Shown here: piece by piece, positions 33,880 to 41,544 of the stretch
How positions within the stretch are numbered: position 1 is the stretch's first letter
How the letters are laid out: every line of letters begins with the position of its first letter
NCBI RefSeq assembly: GCF_000304355.2
Contig: NC_018227.2
Coordinates: 1,550,001 to 1,614,000, forward strand
From: Methanoculleus bourgensis MS2
GTDB lineage: Archaea; Halobacteriota; Methanomicrobia; Methanomicrobiales; Methanoculleaceae
Direction of reading: 5' to 3'
Length of the DNA: 64,000 bases
Position numbers and translations under genes: made by a program
The notes under the pieces: generated by a model
Seen by the model: only the letters and a program-made list of their open reading frames with translations
Database searches by the model: none
Told to the model about the DNA's origin: nothing

Positions 33880-34332
33880 ATGGGACTTGTGAAGTGCTGC
33901 CGTGAGCAGGTCGTCGCCGTCTCGCCGGACACGCCGGCGGTGGAGGTGGCGAGGATCATGGGAGAGAAGAACGTCGGAAGCGTCGTCATCGTCACCGGCG
34001 ACAACCGGCCCGTCGGCGTAATCACCGACCGCGATCTCGCGGTCCGGGTCATGGCACAGGAGAGGAATCCCGGTGAGGTGCGGGCAGGGGATATCGTGAC
34101 CCGGGACGTGATCACGTTCCGGGACAGCATGGGGGTCTATGAGGCCATCCAGAAGATGACCGCCGAGGGCATCAGGAGGATGCCGGTCGTCGATGATGCC
34201 GGGAAACTGATCGGGATCGTCACGATGGACGATATCATCCGCATGCTGGGCGAGGAGATGGCTGCTATCGCAAAGAATATCGAGAAACAAAGCCCGCCCA
34301 TGCAGAAAGAGGCCGCGCCCATACCCATGTGA
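33880..34332 (+). CDS. Two-CBS-domain protein
   Basis: 150 residues; GGAGGT 6 nt before ATG and a CATATATCA box near 33835-33843. Two CBS domains in tandem (VSPDTPAVEVARIMGEKNVGSVVIV..., ITFRDSMGVYEAIQKMTAEGIRRMPVV...), each ending in an IGVITDRDLA-type or IGIVTMDDII motif. Such pairs bind adenine nucleotides and regulate partner enzymes. Short Met/Pro-rich tail (QSPPMQKEAAPIPM-like). Target unknown. Confidence 0.9.
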   Translation: MGLVKCCREQVVAVSPDTPAVEVARIMGEKNVGSVVIVTGDNRPVGVITDRDLAVRVMAQERNPGEVRAGDIVTRDVITFRDSMGVYEAIQKMTAEGIRRMPVVDDAGKLIGIVTMDDIIRMLGEEMAAIAKNIEKQSPPMQKEAAPIPM

Positions 34333-34387
34333 GGGAGGGGCCGGCATCCCTTTTCCCCGGAGCGGGGTTCCTCATCCCCGCCCGCCC

Positions 34388-34843
34388 TTACCCGGTGGCG
34401 AAGGCGATGACCTCCCCCGACTGGTTGAGCGATCCCTGCATCGCCCGGATCATCTCCTCCCATGTCGCCCCGGGAGGAAGCGCAAGGTCGAGGTCGAGCG
34501 CGTAGACCCGGAAGAGGTAGGCCTCGCCTTCCCCCGGTTTCGGGCAGGGACCCCGGTAACCGATGTTGCCGAAATCGTTCGTGCCCTGCACGGCATGAAG
34601 GGGTGACTCCACTTCCTCCCCCGCCGGGAACCCCTCCGGGATCAGCGAGACTGGGGGGAGGTTCCAGAGGAGCCACGCCACCTTCGCCGGCCCCTCCTCA
34701 GGGCTCGTCGTCGCGAGGATCGCAAGCGACTTGATGTTCGGGAGGATCCCCTCCACCCTGATGGGAGGCGACCGGTTCGCCCCCTTACAGGTGTAGACCT
34801 CCGGAAAATCTTCAAAATCCAGTTTTACGGTAAGTTTTGGCAT
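34388..34843 (-). CDS. PEBP (YbhB/YbcL) family protein, copy 1
   Basis: 151 residues from ATG 34843. Phosphatidylethanolamine-binding-protein/Raf-kinase-inhibitor family: TCKGANRSPPIRVEGI, VAWLLWNLPP, QGTNDFGNIGYRGPCPKPGE and YLFRVYALDLDLALPPG match the conserved ligand pocket. The usual DPDAP segment is absent (TSPEEGPAKVAW instead). Role in archaea unknown. A perfect 16-nt palindrome at 34859-34874 lies 15 nt upstream of the ATG. Tandem with copy 2. Confidence 0.9.
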   Translation of the reverse strand: MPKLTVKLDFEDFPEVYTCKGANRSPPIRVEGILPNIKSLAILATTSPEEGPAKVAWLLWNLPPVSLIPEGFPAGEEVESPLHAVQGTNDFGNIGYRGPCPKPGEGEAYLFRVYALDLDLALPPGATWEEMIRAMQGSLNQSGEVIAFATG

Positions 34844-34858
34844 ATTATCGGTCTCCGT

Positions 34859-34874
34859 CGATAGGCACCTATCG
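34859..34874. promoter_or_regulatory. Operator-like palindrome upstream of PEBP copy 1
   Basis: CGATAGG-CA-CCTATCG is a perfect inverted repeat (7-nt arms, 2-nt spacer), placed where the transcript of the downstream (minus strand) PEBP gene should begin. No regulator is identified. Confidence 0.45.
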
Positions 34875-35025
34875 GATCCGGAATGTGAAAAAGGTTTGCG
34901 CGGCCACCGGGGGTAGAAAGCGGCGGTCTCACCGAACTGGAGGATGTGCTCCCGCATGGCATCGATGAGGTCGTGTCTGCCTGCGCCTGGCCCCGATCTC
35001 TCTCCCGAGCTGAGGATCCGGAGGC

Positions 35026-35517
35026 TCAGGTCCCTCGCGCGGTCTCAGGCGGGACCTCAGGTGCTTTTTTGTGGCCGTAGGTTGCCATCGTCTCGCCGTA
35101 CCCGGTGGCGGCGGCCGCGAGCGCATCCTCCAGCTCCCCCCGTTCAGCACCAGGCGGGAGGTCAAGCCGCTTTTCCACGCCCCAGACCCTGATGAAGTAG
35201 CGGTGCGACCTGCCCCGCGGCGGGCAGGGGCCGCTGTAGCCGGTCCTCCGGTAGTCGTTCATCCCCTGGACGGCAGCGAACGGGTGGGAGATACGGGGCT
35301 CTGGCGGGATAGCCATCGGAATCTCGCCGGCCGAAGGGATGTTCCAGGCAAGCCAGTGGGTGAACGTGCCGGTGGGGTCGTCCGGATCGTCCATGATGAC
35401 CGCGAGGTAGGGTGCATCCGACCCCGATACCCTGATCCGCGGGGAGATGTTGTCCCCGTCACAGGTATGCTCCGGGGGAAACCGGTCGAAATCGACCTCT
35501 ATCGTCAGGTTCTGCAT
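35026..35517 (-). CDS. PEBP (YbhB/YbcL) family protein, copy 2
   Basis: 163 residues from ATG 35517 (MQNLTIEVDFDRFPPEHTCDG). More canonical than copy 1: MDDPDDPTGTFTHWLAWNIP, QGMNDYRRTGYSGPCPP and YFIRVWGVEKRLDLPPGA. About 180 nt separates it from copy 1, so they are an old tandem duplication that has diverged substantially. The C-terminal 20 residues are Pro/Lys-rich. Confidence 0.9.
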   Translation of the reverse strand: MQNLTIEVDFDRFPPEHTCDGDNISPRIRVSGSDAPYLAVIMDDPDDPTGTFTHWLAWNIPSAGEIPMAIPPEPRISHPFAAVQGMNDYRRTGYSGPCPPRGRSHRYFIRVWGVEKRLDLPPGAERGELEDALAAAATGYGETMATYGHKKAPEVPPETARGT

Positions 35518-35625
35518 ACGCAATCGCCCTTCCGGTGCCCTCATGGAGGCGGTCGTATATACCCGTTGCGGCGCGGGATCAGGTCCGGCATCGTGGCCAA
35601 AACCCGACCGTAACTCCGCGAAGAA

Positions 35626-36333
35626 TCAGATGAGCCCCATATCCCGGGCCTGGATCAGCAGTTCCTGCACTTCCTGGTCGGTGATATCGTGCCACCGCTC
35701 GTACGCCTGCGCCACCGCGAACATGCGGCTGGTCCTGATGTTCGGGCAGACGACGAGGTCGGCCTTCCCAGCGATGAAGGTGACGGCGTGGAGCGACCCG
35801 GTGGGGACCGCAACGACGACCTGGCGGGGTGACTCGGCCCGGGCCGCCTCGATGGCGGCGAGCATCGTATACCCGGTTGCAAGACCGTCGTCGACCAGGA
35901 TCGCGGTCCGGCCCAGAAGCTCCGGCTCCCGGCCGTGACCACCTGCAAACTTCTCCATCCGCTCCTCCACGTTCTTCCTGGCCTTCGCGACCGCGGCGTT
36001 CACCTCGGCCTCCGAGAGGTCGAGCCCGGCCATGAGGCTGCGGTTCAGGAAGACCCGCCCGTCCCAGGTCACGGCGCCGAACCCGGCCTCCGGGTTCCAG
36101 GGGATCTGCACCTTCCGCACCACAGCCATCCGGAGCGGGGCCTTGAGCACCCGCGCCACCTCAAGCCCCGGCGGCACCCCCCCGGCAGGGATGGCGCAGA
36201 CCACCGCATCACCGATCGTCTCCATCGGCGCGAGGACCGCCGCCAGTTTTCTGCCGGCATCGGTCCTGTCCTCAAAAACGCCCAGCCTGTCCCGCATCGC
36301 CCGATCCTCAATAATCCGGCCCGTATCCAGCAT
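35626..36333 (-). CDS. Phosphoribosyltransferase domain protein
   Basis: 235 residues. PRPP-binding loop AILVDDGLATGYTMLAA (type I PRTase motif) near residue 150, and an N-terminal segment FEDRTDAGRKLAAVLAP common in this stand-alone family. The substrate base is unknown; similar proteins are often near stress or hydrolase genes. A GATATTAA box (36356-36363; minus TTAATATC) about 25 nt before ATG 36333 suggests a leaderless transcript. Confidence 0.88.
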   Translation of the reverse strand: MLDTGRIIEDRAMRDRLGVFEDRTDAGRKLAAVLAPMETIGDAVVCAIPAGGVPPGLEVARVLKAPLRMAVVRKVQIPWNPEAGFGAVTWDGRVFLNRSLMAGLDLSEAEVNAAVAKARKNVEERMEKFAGGHGREPELLGRTAILVDDGLATGYTMLAAIEAARAESPRQVVVAVPTGSLHAVTFIAGKADLVVCPNIRTSRMFAVAQAYERWHDITDQEVQELLIQARDMGLI

Positions 36334-36476
36334 GGGTCAGCCTCTACTGCACCGCGATATTAACATCTTCCGGTGAGCGGCCGCACCTCCCCGGAGAAAC
36401 GATACCAATAACCCTTCAGAGATCGGATGATCAAGCGATAGATGACGCTCACTGAGACAAACCGGAGGAGACAGCG

Positions 36477-36902
36477 GTGACGGCAGCCGATACGGTGACC
36501 CTGTATACCGACGGCGCATCGCGCGGGAACCCCGGAGACGCCGCCTGGGCATACGTGATCGTACAGGAAGGAGCCATCGCCGCCAGCCGTTCCGGGTACA
36601 TCGGGAAGGCGACCAACAACGTGGCCGAGTACCACGCCGTCATCAACGGTCTTCGCGCCGCCCGGGCGTTCACCGAGGGGAGGCTTAGAGTCAGGTCAGA
36701 CTCTGAACTGGTCGTGCGCCAGCTCACCGGCCGGTACCGCATCAGAAAAGAGCACCTGGCGGTCCTTGCAGGCGAGGTGCAGCAGCTGGCGCGGAACTTC
36801 GCGGAGGTCAGGTTCGAGAGCGTGCCGCGGGAGCACCCCTGTATCCAGGTCGCGGACCGTCTCTGCAATGACGTGCTCGATTCAGAGGCAGGGAGGAAGT
36901 AG
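36477..36902 (+). CDS. rnhA: Ribonuclease HI
   Basis: 141 residues, GTG start; GGAGG 9 nt upstream. Degrades RNA in RNA-DNA hybrids. The four catalytic acids are visible: D in LYTDGASRGNPGDAAW, E in NNVAEYHAVINGL, D in VRSDSELVVRQL, and D in HPCIQVADRLCND. Length and layout match the short archaeal/bacterial RNase HI group. TrmO follows 4 nt later, so both are likely cotranscribed. The genome also carries RNase HII (58717). Confidence 0.92.
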   Translation: MTAADTVTLYTDGASRGNPGDAAWAYVIVQEGAIAASRSGYIGKATNNVAEYHAVINGLRAARAFTEGRLRVRSDSELVVRQLTGRYRIRKEHLAVLAGEVQQLARNFAEVRFESVPREHPCIQVADRLCNDVLDSEAGRK

Positions 36903-36906
36903 AAGT

Positions 36907-37347
36907 ATGACCGCAATCGAATGCATCCCCATCGGCGTCGTCCGGTCACCCTACCGGGAGCGGGGCGACGCCCCGCGCCAGGGCCGGCTGGTAGCAGATA
37001 TCATCGCTGAGATCCACATCTTTGACGCCTACGTCCCTGGGCTTGAGAACGTTGAGCGGAGCAGCCATCTCATCGTGCTCTACTGGCTTGATCGGGCGGA
37101 GCGGGGGGAGCTCCTCGCAAAGCCCCCGGGGGAGACCCGGACCCGGGGAGTCTTTTCCACACGCTCGCCCGCCCGGCCAAACCCGATCGGCTTTGGGATC
37201 GTCGACCTGGTCAGGCGGGACGGCGGCGTCCTGGTGGTCAGGGGGCTTGATGCCCTCGACGGAACTCCGGTGCTGGATATCAAGCCCTACTCCCCCGAGA
37301 TCGACTGCATCCCCGAGGCGACGGGCGGGTGGCATATCAAAAAGTAG
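36907..37347 (+). CDS. trmO: tRNA (N6-threonylcarbamoyladenosine) methyltransferase TrmO
   Basis: 146 residues from ATG 36907; GGGAGG about 10 nt upstream. TrmO/TsaA is an S-adenosylmethionine-dependent N-methyltransferase with a beta-barrel fold, acting on t6A37 of threonine tRNA. Signature FSTRSPARPNPIGFGIVDLV, N-terminal PIGVVRSPYRERGDAPRQG, SSHLIVLYWLDRA and DIKPYSPEID are all present. Confidence 0.9.
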   Translation: MTAIECIPIGVVRSPYRERGDAPRQGRLVADIIAEIHIFDAYVPGLENVERSSHLIVLYWLDRAERGELLAKPPGETRTRGVFSTRSPARPNPIGFGIVDLVRRDGGVLVVRGLDALDGTPVLDIKPYSPEIDCIPEATGGWHIKK

Positions 37348-37486
37348 GCTGGGTCAGGAGTCGTGAGGCGCCCCTTGAGGGCGGCGAGAGATCACTGCCG
37401 GAGGGTAAACGTGTGCAAAAACAGCATCCCGGCGGCCGGACAGGATAATTTTGCCATCAACTATACCTTTTTGTGACACTTGTCGT

Positions 37487-37494
37487 TAATATAT
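37487..37494 (+). promoter_or_regulatory. TATA box of the Mrp/NBP35 gene
   Basis: TTAATATATAG-type box, with transcription expected near 37515; GGAGG at 37535-37539 then serves ATG 37549. Confidence 0.5.
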
Positions 37495-37548
37495 AGTAGC
37501 TCCAGATCGTCCTTATTGAAGGATACAATACCACGGAGGATACTTCTG

Positions 37549-38448
37549 ATGGCTCAAACGAGTGAACCAAATAAGGATACATGTACCGGGAACTGTGCCG
37601 GCTGCCCGTCTACAACCAAGTGTGAGGACCCAAGAAACGTAAGCGCCCCAAAAGGCCTTCCCCCGAAAGCAGATATCAGCGTGAAGCACGTCGTCCTCGT
37701 CCTCTCCGGGAAGGGCGGGGTTGGGAAGAGCACGGTATCGGCAAACCTCGCCTACTCTCTCGCCAACCGCGGCTATAGCACCGGACTCATCGACCTCGAT
37801 ATCCACGGCCCTGATATCCCGAAGATGCTCGGCGTCGAGGATGCTCGCCTCCAGTCCTATGACGGAAAGGTCATCGAACCGGTCAGGGTCACCGGCAACC
37901 TTGCGATCGTCTCCATGGCGTTCCTGCTCCCTGAACGCAACACCCCCGTGATCTGGCGTGGCCCGATGAAGATGACCGTCATCAAGCAGTTCCTGGAAGA
38001 CGTCAACTGGGGTGACCTCGACTACCTGGTCGTCGACCTCCCGCCCGGCACGGGCGATGAGGCCCTCACCATCGCTCAGCTCGCCCCGAACATCGCAGGA
38101 GCCGTCATCGTCACCACCCCGCAGGAAGTGGCAATCCTCGACTCGAGCAAGGCGGTCGAGTTTGTGAAGAAACTCGAACTCCCGGTACTCGGGATCGTGG
38201 AGAACATGAGCGGGTTTGTCTGCCCCCACTGCGGGGAGGAGATCGATATCTTCGGCAAGGGCGGCGGGGAGAAGGAGGCAGGCGAACTCGGTGTGCCCTT
38301 CCTTGGCGCCATCCCGCTCGACCCCGAGATGCGGAAAGCAGCGGATGAGGGAAGACCCTTCATCATCCGTCGTGCCGGGGGGGAAGACCCGACCTGGAAG
38401 AGCATCGACGCCATCATGGAAGCGCTTGTGAAGCAGATCGAGGAGTAA
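37549..38448 (+). CDS. Mrp/NBP35 family iron-sulfur carrier ATPase
   Basis: 299 residues from ATG 37549; the in-frame extension to 37480 precedes the expected transcription start. P-loop ATPase that carries and delivers [4Fe-4S] clusters. Deviant Walker A LSGKGGVGKSTVSANLAY, Walker B region DYLVVDLPPGTGD, ENMSGFVCPHCGEE (the C-x2-C shared by homodimers for the bridging cluster), and an N-terminal Cys motif (CTGNCAGCPSTTKCEDP) as in NBP35/ApbC proteins. Followed 1 nt later by the small gene 38450. Confidence 0.93.
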   Translation: MAQTSEPNKDTCTGNCAGCPSTTKCEDPRNVSAPKGLPPKADISVKHVVLVLSGKGGVGKSTVSANLAYSLANRGYSTGLIDLDIHGPDIPKMLGVEDARLQSYDGKVIEPVRVTGNLAIVSMAFLLPERNTPVIWRGPMKMTVIKQFLEDVNWGDLDYLVVDLPPGTGDEALTIAQLAPNIAGAVIVTTPQEVAILDSSKAVEFVKKLELPVLGIVENMSGFVCPHCGEEIDIFGKGGGEKEAGELGVPFLGAIPLDPEMRKAADEGRPFIIRRAGGEDPTWKSIDAIMEALVKQIEE

Positions 38449-38449
38449 T

Positions 38450-38770
38450 ATGAATTACGCAGAGATTCTTGCCGGGCGGGAGGACCCCCTCCCGGTGTGT
38501 GCAAGGATCGTGCAGGCGCTCGAGAACTTTGGGGAGTTTCCCTTCCTGCTGGAGTCCGTCTACCGCGAGGCGTCGGAACTTGACGACGATGACCTCGACC
38601 GCCTGCGGTTCGGCCTCGTCCGCCTGCAGGTCTATGCCGACATTCACCGCTATGAGAACATGGAGGCGGCCCAGCAGATGAAGTACGTGGCCTCCGTGCT
38701 CGAACGGATACTCTTCGGCAGGCTCCTCCTCGAGGGAGAAGAAGCGGGCGGCAAACAGCAGTGCTGCTAG
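38450..38770 (+). CDS. Small conserved-looking hypothetical protein downstream of Mrp
   Basis: 106 residues, no family recognised. Acidic, mostly helical (LPVCARIVQALENFGEFPFLLESVYREA, EMAAQQMK-like segment), ending in Gly-Lys-Gln-Gln-Cys-Cys, a terminal vicinal cysteine pair that could bind metal or receive a cluster. It follows the Mrp stop by 1 nt, so coexpression is likely and a role as partner or client of the Fe-S carrier is conceivable but only an inference. A T-run near 38802 is a possible terminator. Confidence 0.6.
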   Translation: MNYAEILAGREDPLPVCARIVQALENFGEFPFLLESVYREASELDDDDLDRLRFGLVRLQVYADIHRYENMEAAQQMKYVASVLERILFGRLLLEGEEAGGKQQCC

Positions 38771-39040
38771 CCCGGACGCCGGCGAAGATATCTGCCACCT
38801 CTTTTTCTGCACCGGCGAAGGGTTTTTTGCGGTAACCCGGACGCCGGGGCCGGGCTTTGCCCGGTGCGCAGTCCGTATCTTTTTCACCCGGGCGCATGGT
38901 TCCTTGTTCCAGCGACTGCTCTGCATACCAACCGGGTTTCGAGTCAGTGCACCCCGGATTACGTTTGCGCCAATGGAGTCTCCCCCTCCCCGTAAACGTC
39001 GGGCCGGGAACCTTCCGTTGCCCGGGACCGGGCTGATTCC
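38771..39040. other. Intergenic between the Mrp partner gene and glnA
   Basis: No gene seen. Contains two T-runs on the plus strand (38802-38806, 38823-38828), a short direct repeat CCCGGACGCCGG at 38771 and 38837, and near 38960 a TTTGCGCCAATGG stretch that resembles sequences at 46093 and 10264 bordering repeat modules. Confidence 0.4.
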
Positions 39041-39043
39041 TCC

Positions 39044-39050
39044 GAAAAAA
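39044..39050 (-). terminator. Oligo-T terminator of glnA
   Basis: On the minus strand, CTCTTTTTTTCGG follows the glnA stop by 5-10 nt. Confidence 0.55.
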
Positions 39051-39055
39051 AGAGA

Positions 39056-40387
39056 TTAATATGTCGCGAGATACCGGTCGAGTTCCCAGGGGTGGACCGT
39101 TGTCCGGTAGGACTCCCACTCGGCTTCCGCAACACTCGTGAGGGCCTCGACGACGTGGGGACCCAGCGCCCTGCAGATGAGGTCGTCGGCAAGCAGAGCC
39201 TGGTGGGCCGCGTAGAGGTCACCCGGGAGCGTCTCGATCCCGGCACCCGCCCGCTCCTCCAGCGTCATATGGTAGATGTTCTTATCGATGCTCGCCGGGG
39301 GTTCGATCCTCTCCCGGACGCCCTCCATCCCGGCGGTGAGCATCGCGGCGAAGGTGAGGTAGGGGTTGCAGGTCGGGTCCGGACTCCGGAACTCGACCCG
39401 GGTGCTGTTGCCGCGCGGTGTCGGGACCCGGACGAGGGCCGAGCGGTTGCCGGCGCTCCAGCTGATGTAGCAGGGTGCCTCGTAGCCGGGGACCAGCCGT
39501 TTATAGGAGTTGATCGTCGGGTTTGCGACCCGGGTGATGGCCTTTGCATGTTTGAGGAGGCCGCCGATGAAGTGCATGCAGGTCTCGGAGAGCTGGCGGG
39601 GGGCATCAGGGTCGTAGAAGGCGTTCACCCCGTCCTTCTCGAGCGAGCAGTTGGTGTGCATCCCGCTCCCGCAGATGCCGTAGATCGGTTTTGCCATGAA
39701 CGATGCGTGGAGGCCGCGCATCAGCGCCATCGTCTTGACCGCGAACTTGAAGGTGATGACGTTGTCCGCCGTGTGGAGAGCGTCGCTGTACTTGAAGTCG
39801 ATCTCGTGCTGGCTCTCGGCCACCTCGTGGTGCGACGCCTCGATCTCGAACCCCATCTCGGTGAGGGCAATGATGATCTCGCGCCTGACATCCTCCGCAA
39901 GGTCGGTCGGCGCGAGGTCGAAGTAGCCGCCGACGTCCTGGAAGAGCGTGGTCGGCCTGCCATCCACCATCCGGAAGAGGAAGAACTCCAGTTCCGGGCC
40001 GGTGTTGAAGATGTAGCCGTCCCGTGCCGCATCCTCCATGGCCACGCGGAGCACGTGGCGCGGGTCACCCTCGAACGGTTTGCCGCTGCTCGCCTTGTAG
40101 ACGTCGCACATAAAGCGCGCCACCGTGTACTCCCGGGGCCCCCAGGGCAGGAGGGTGTAGGTGGAGAGGTCGGGTTTGAGCACCATATCGGACTCCTCAA
40201 TCCTGACGAACCCCTCAATCGAGGAACCGTCAAACCCGATCCCGCTGGTCAGCGCCTTCTCTGCCTGCTTCACCGGGATAGCGACGTTCTTTGGCATGCC
40301 GATGAGGTCGGTGAACTGGAGATGGAGGAATCGGACGTTATCCTGTTCAATGCGCTCGAGCATCACAGAAGTGGCATCGCCGGACAT
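39056..40387 (-). CDS. glnA: Glutamine synthetase
   Basis: 443 residues from ATG 40387 (an extension to 40465 would lie outside the probable transcript). Type I glutamine synthetase, which makes glutamine from glutamate, ammonia and ATP. Signatures: GFDGSSIEGFVRIEESDM, FNTGPELEFFLF with metal Glu residues, GSGMHTNCSL, and KRLVPGYEAPCYISWSAGNRS. The class I-beta adenylylation site is not evident, consistent with the archaeal I-alpha type. A TATTTAT box (about 40409-40416, minus) 25 nt upstream suggests a leaderless mRNA. Divergent from the glutamate synthase operon, forming the GS-GOGAT island. Confidence 0.95.
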   Translation of the reverse strand: MSGDATSVMLERIEQDNVRFLHLQFTDLIGMPKNVAIPVKQAEKALTSGIGFDGSSIEGFVRIEESDMVLKPDLSTYTLLPWGPREYTVARFMCDVYKASSGKPFEGDPRHVLRVAMEDAARDGYIFNTGPELEFFLFRMVDGRPTTLFQDVGGYFDLAPTDLAEDVRREIIIALTEMGFEIEASHHEVAESQHEIDFKYSDALHTADNVITFKFAVKTMALMRGLHASFMAKPIYGICGSGMHTNCSLEKDGVNAFYDPDAPRQLSETCMHFIGGLLKHAKAITRVANPTINSYKRLVPGYEAPCYISWSAGNRSALVRVPTPRGNSTRVEFRSPDPTCNPYLTFAAMLTAGMEGVRERIEPPASIDKNIYHMTLEERAGAGIETLPGDLYAAHQALLADDLICRALGPHVVEALTSVAEAEWESYRTTVHPWELDRYLATY

Positions 40388-40406
40388 GTGGAAGTCTACT
40401 TCTATC

Positions 40407-40440
40407 CGATGGAATAAATATCTATTGACACAAATATAAT
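40407..40440. promoter_or_regulatory. Divergent glnA/glt promoter region
   Basis: GATATTTATTC on the minus strand serves glnA and AAATATAATC (about 40431-40440) on the plus strand serves gltB1, whose GAGGT lies 4 nt before ATG 40492. I looked for the NrpR operator GGAA-N6-TTCC and did not see a good match. Confidence 0.45.
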
Positions 40441-40491
40441 CGAGCAGAATTATAGGAAACGGCAACAGAACTTTAATTCACCGAGGTTACA

Positions 40492-41544
40492 ATGTGCGGC
40501 ATATTTGGTGTAATGGATAAGAGGCGCCAGATGATGGATGGTTCCGGCATCAGGCAGGCCCTCTCCATGATGAACGAGCGCGGCAGCGGCGAGGGGGCGG
40601 GCTACGCGGCATACGGCATATACCCTGACTACCAGGACTGCTACGCGCTCCACGTCTTCTTCGATAACGCTCGCGACGGCAAAGCGGTTGTCGACGCAAC
40701 GCTGGAACAATGGGGGACGGTCGAGCACAATGAAGCGATCCCCACCTACGACCAGCCGAATCTCCGGGCAACCTGCACTCCCTGGCGCTACTTCTTCAGG
40801 CCCGACCCCTCTCTCGCGCCCGGGAGCGCATCGCCGGAGAAGGATATCATCACAAGCCTCGTGATGCAGATCAACGCAGGCTCAAACGGGGCCCAGGTCA
40901 TCTCGTCAGGGAAGAACGTCGGCGTCTTCAAGGCAGGCGGCTGGCCGGAAGATGTGGCGGACTACTACCGGATCGAGGACTACGAGGGCTACATCTGGCT
41001 TGCGCACAACCGGTATACGACAAACAACCCGGGAAAGTGGGAGCGGCCCGACCCGTTCAACCTCCATGACTGGAGCGTCGTGGAGAACGGAAAGATCACC
41101 TCCTACGGGACCAACCGGCGCTATATCGAGAGTTTCGGGTACACCTGCTCCATGTCCACCGACAGCGAGATCATCACCTACTTAATCGACCTCCTGGTGC
41201 GGCGGCACGGCCTTGACATCAACCTCGCCATCAGGGCGCTCTCCCCGCCCTTCTGGGAGGATATCGACCTGATGCCGAAAGCTGAACAGGACCTGAACCG
41301 CGCCCTCCGGCTCGCGTACGGGTCGGCGACGATGAACGGACCGTTCACCGTTGTCGCAGCGAACCCGGATATGATGGTCGGGTTCACCGACCGGGGCAAA
41401 CTCCGGCCAATGGTCGTCGGCGAGTGCGGAGACCGGCTCTACATATCAAGCGAAGAGGCGGCGATCCGGGCCATGGAACCAGGGGTCGAGTCGATCACCA
41501 CACCGGCTGCAGGAGAGCCGGTGATCGGGAGGGTTGCTCCATGA
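40492..41544 (+). CDS. Glutamate synthase, glutamine amidotransferase subunit
   Basis: 350 residues. Class II glutamine amidotransferase domain encoded as a separate protein in archaeal-type split glutamate synthase; it releases ammonia from glutamine. The nucleophile is Cys2 (MCGIFGVMDKRRQ), followed by WLAHNRYTTNN and DWSVVENGKI, hallmarks of the Ntn glutaminase pocket. The stop overlaps the next gene as ATGA. First gene of the four-gene operon. Confidence 0.93.
   Translation: MCGIFGVMDKRRQMMDGSGIRQALSMMNERGSGEGAGYAAYGIYPDYQDCYALHVFFDNARDGKAVVDATLEQWGTVEHNEAIPTYDQPNLRATCTPWRYFFRPDPSLAPGSASPEKDIITSLVMQINAGSNGAQVISSGKNVGVFKAGGWPEDVADYYRIEDYEGYIWLAHNRYTTNNPGKWERPDPFNLHDWSVVENGKITSYGTNRRYIESFGYTCSMSTDSEIITYLIDLLVRRHGLDINLAIRALSPPFWEDIDLMPKAEQDLNRALRLAYGSATMNGPFTVVAANPDMMVGFTDRGKLRPMVVGECGDRLYISSEEAAIRAMEPGVESITTPAAGEPVIGRVAP

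Noticed and set aside
39092-40417. 441-codon plus-strand frame opposite glnA
   Set aside because: Antisense of an unmistakable glutamine synthetase; no start signal and shadow-like composition.
40388-40491. NrpR operator in the glnA/glt promoter
   Set aside because: GGAA and TTCC do not occur at the required 6-nt spacing.
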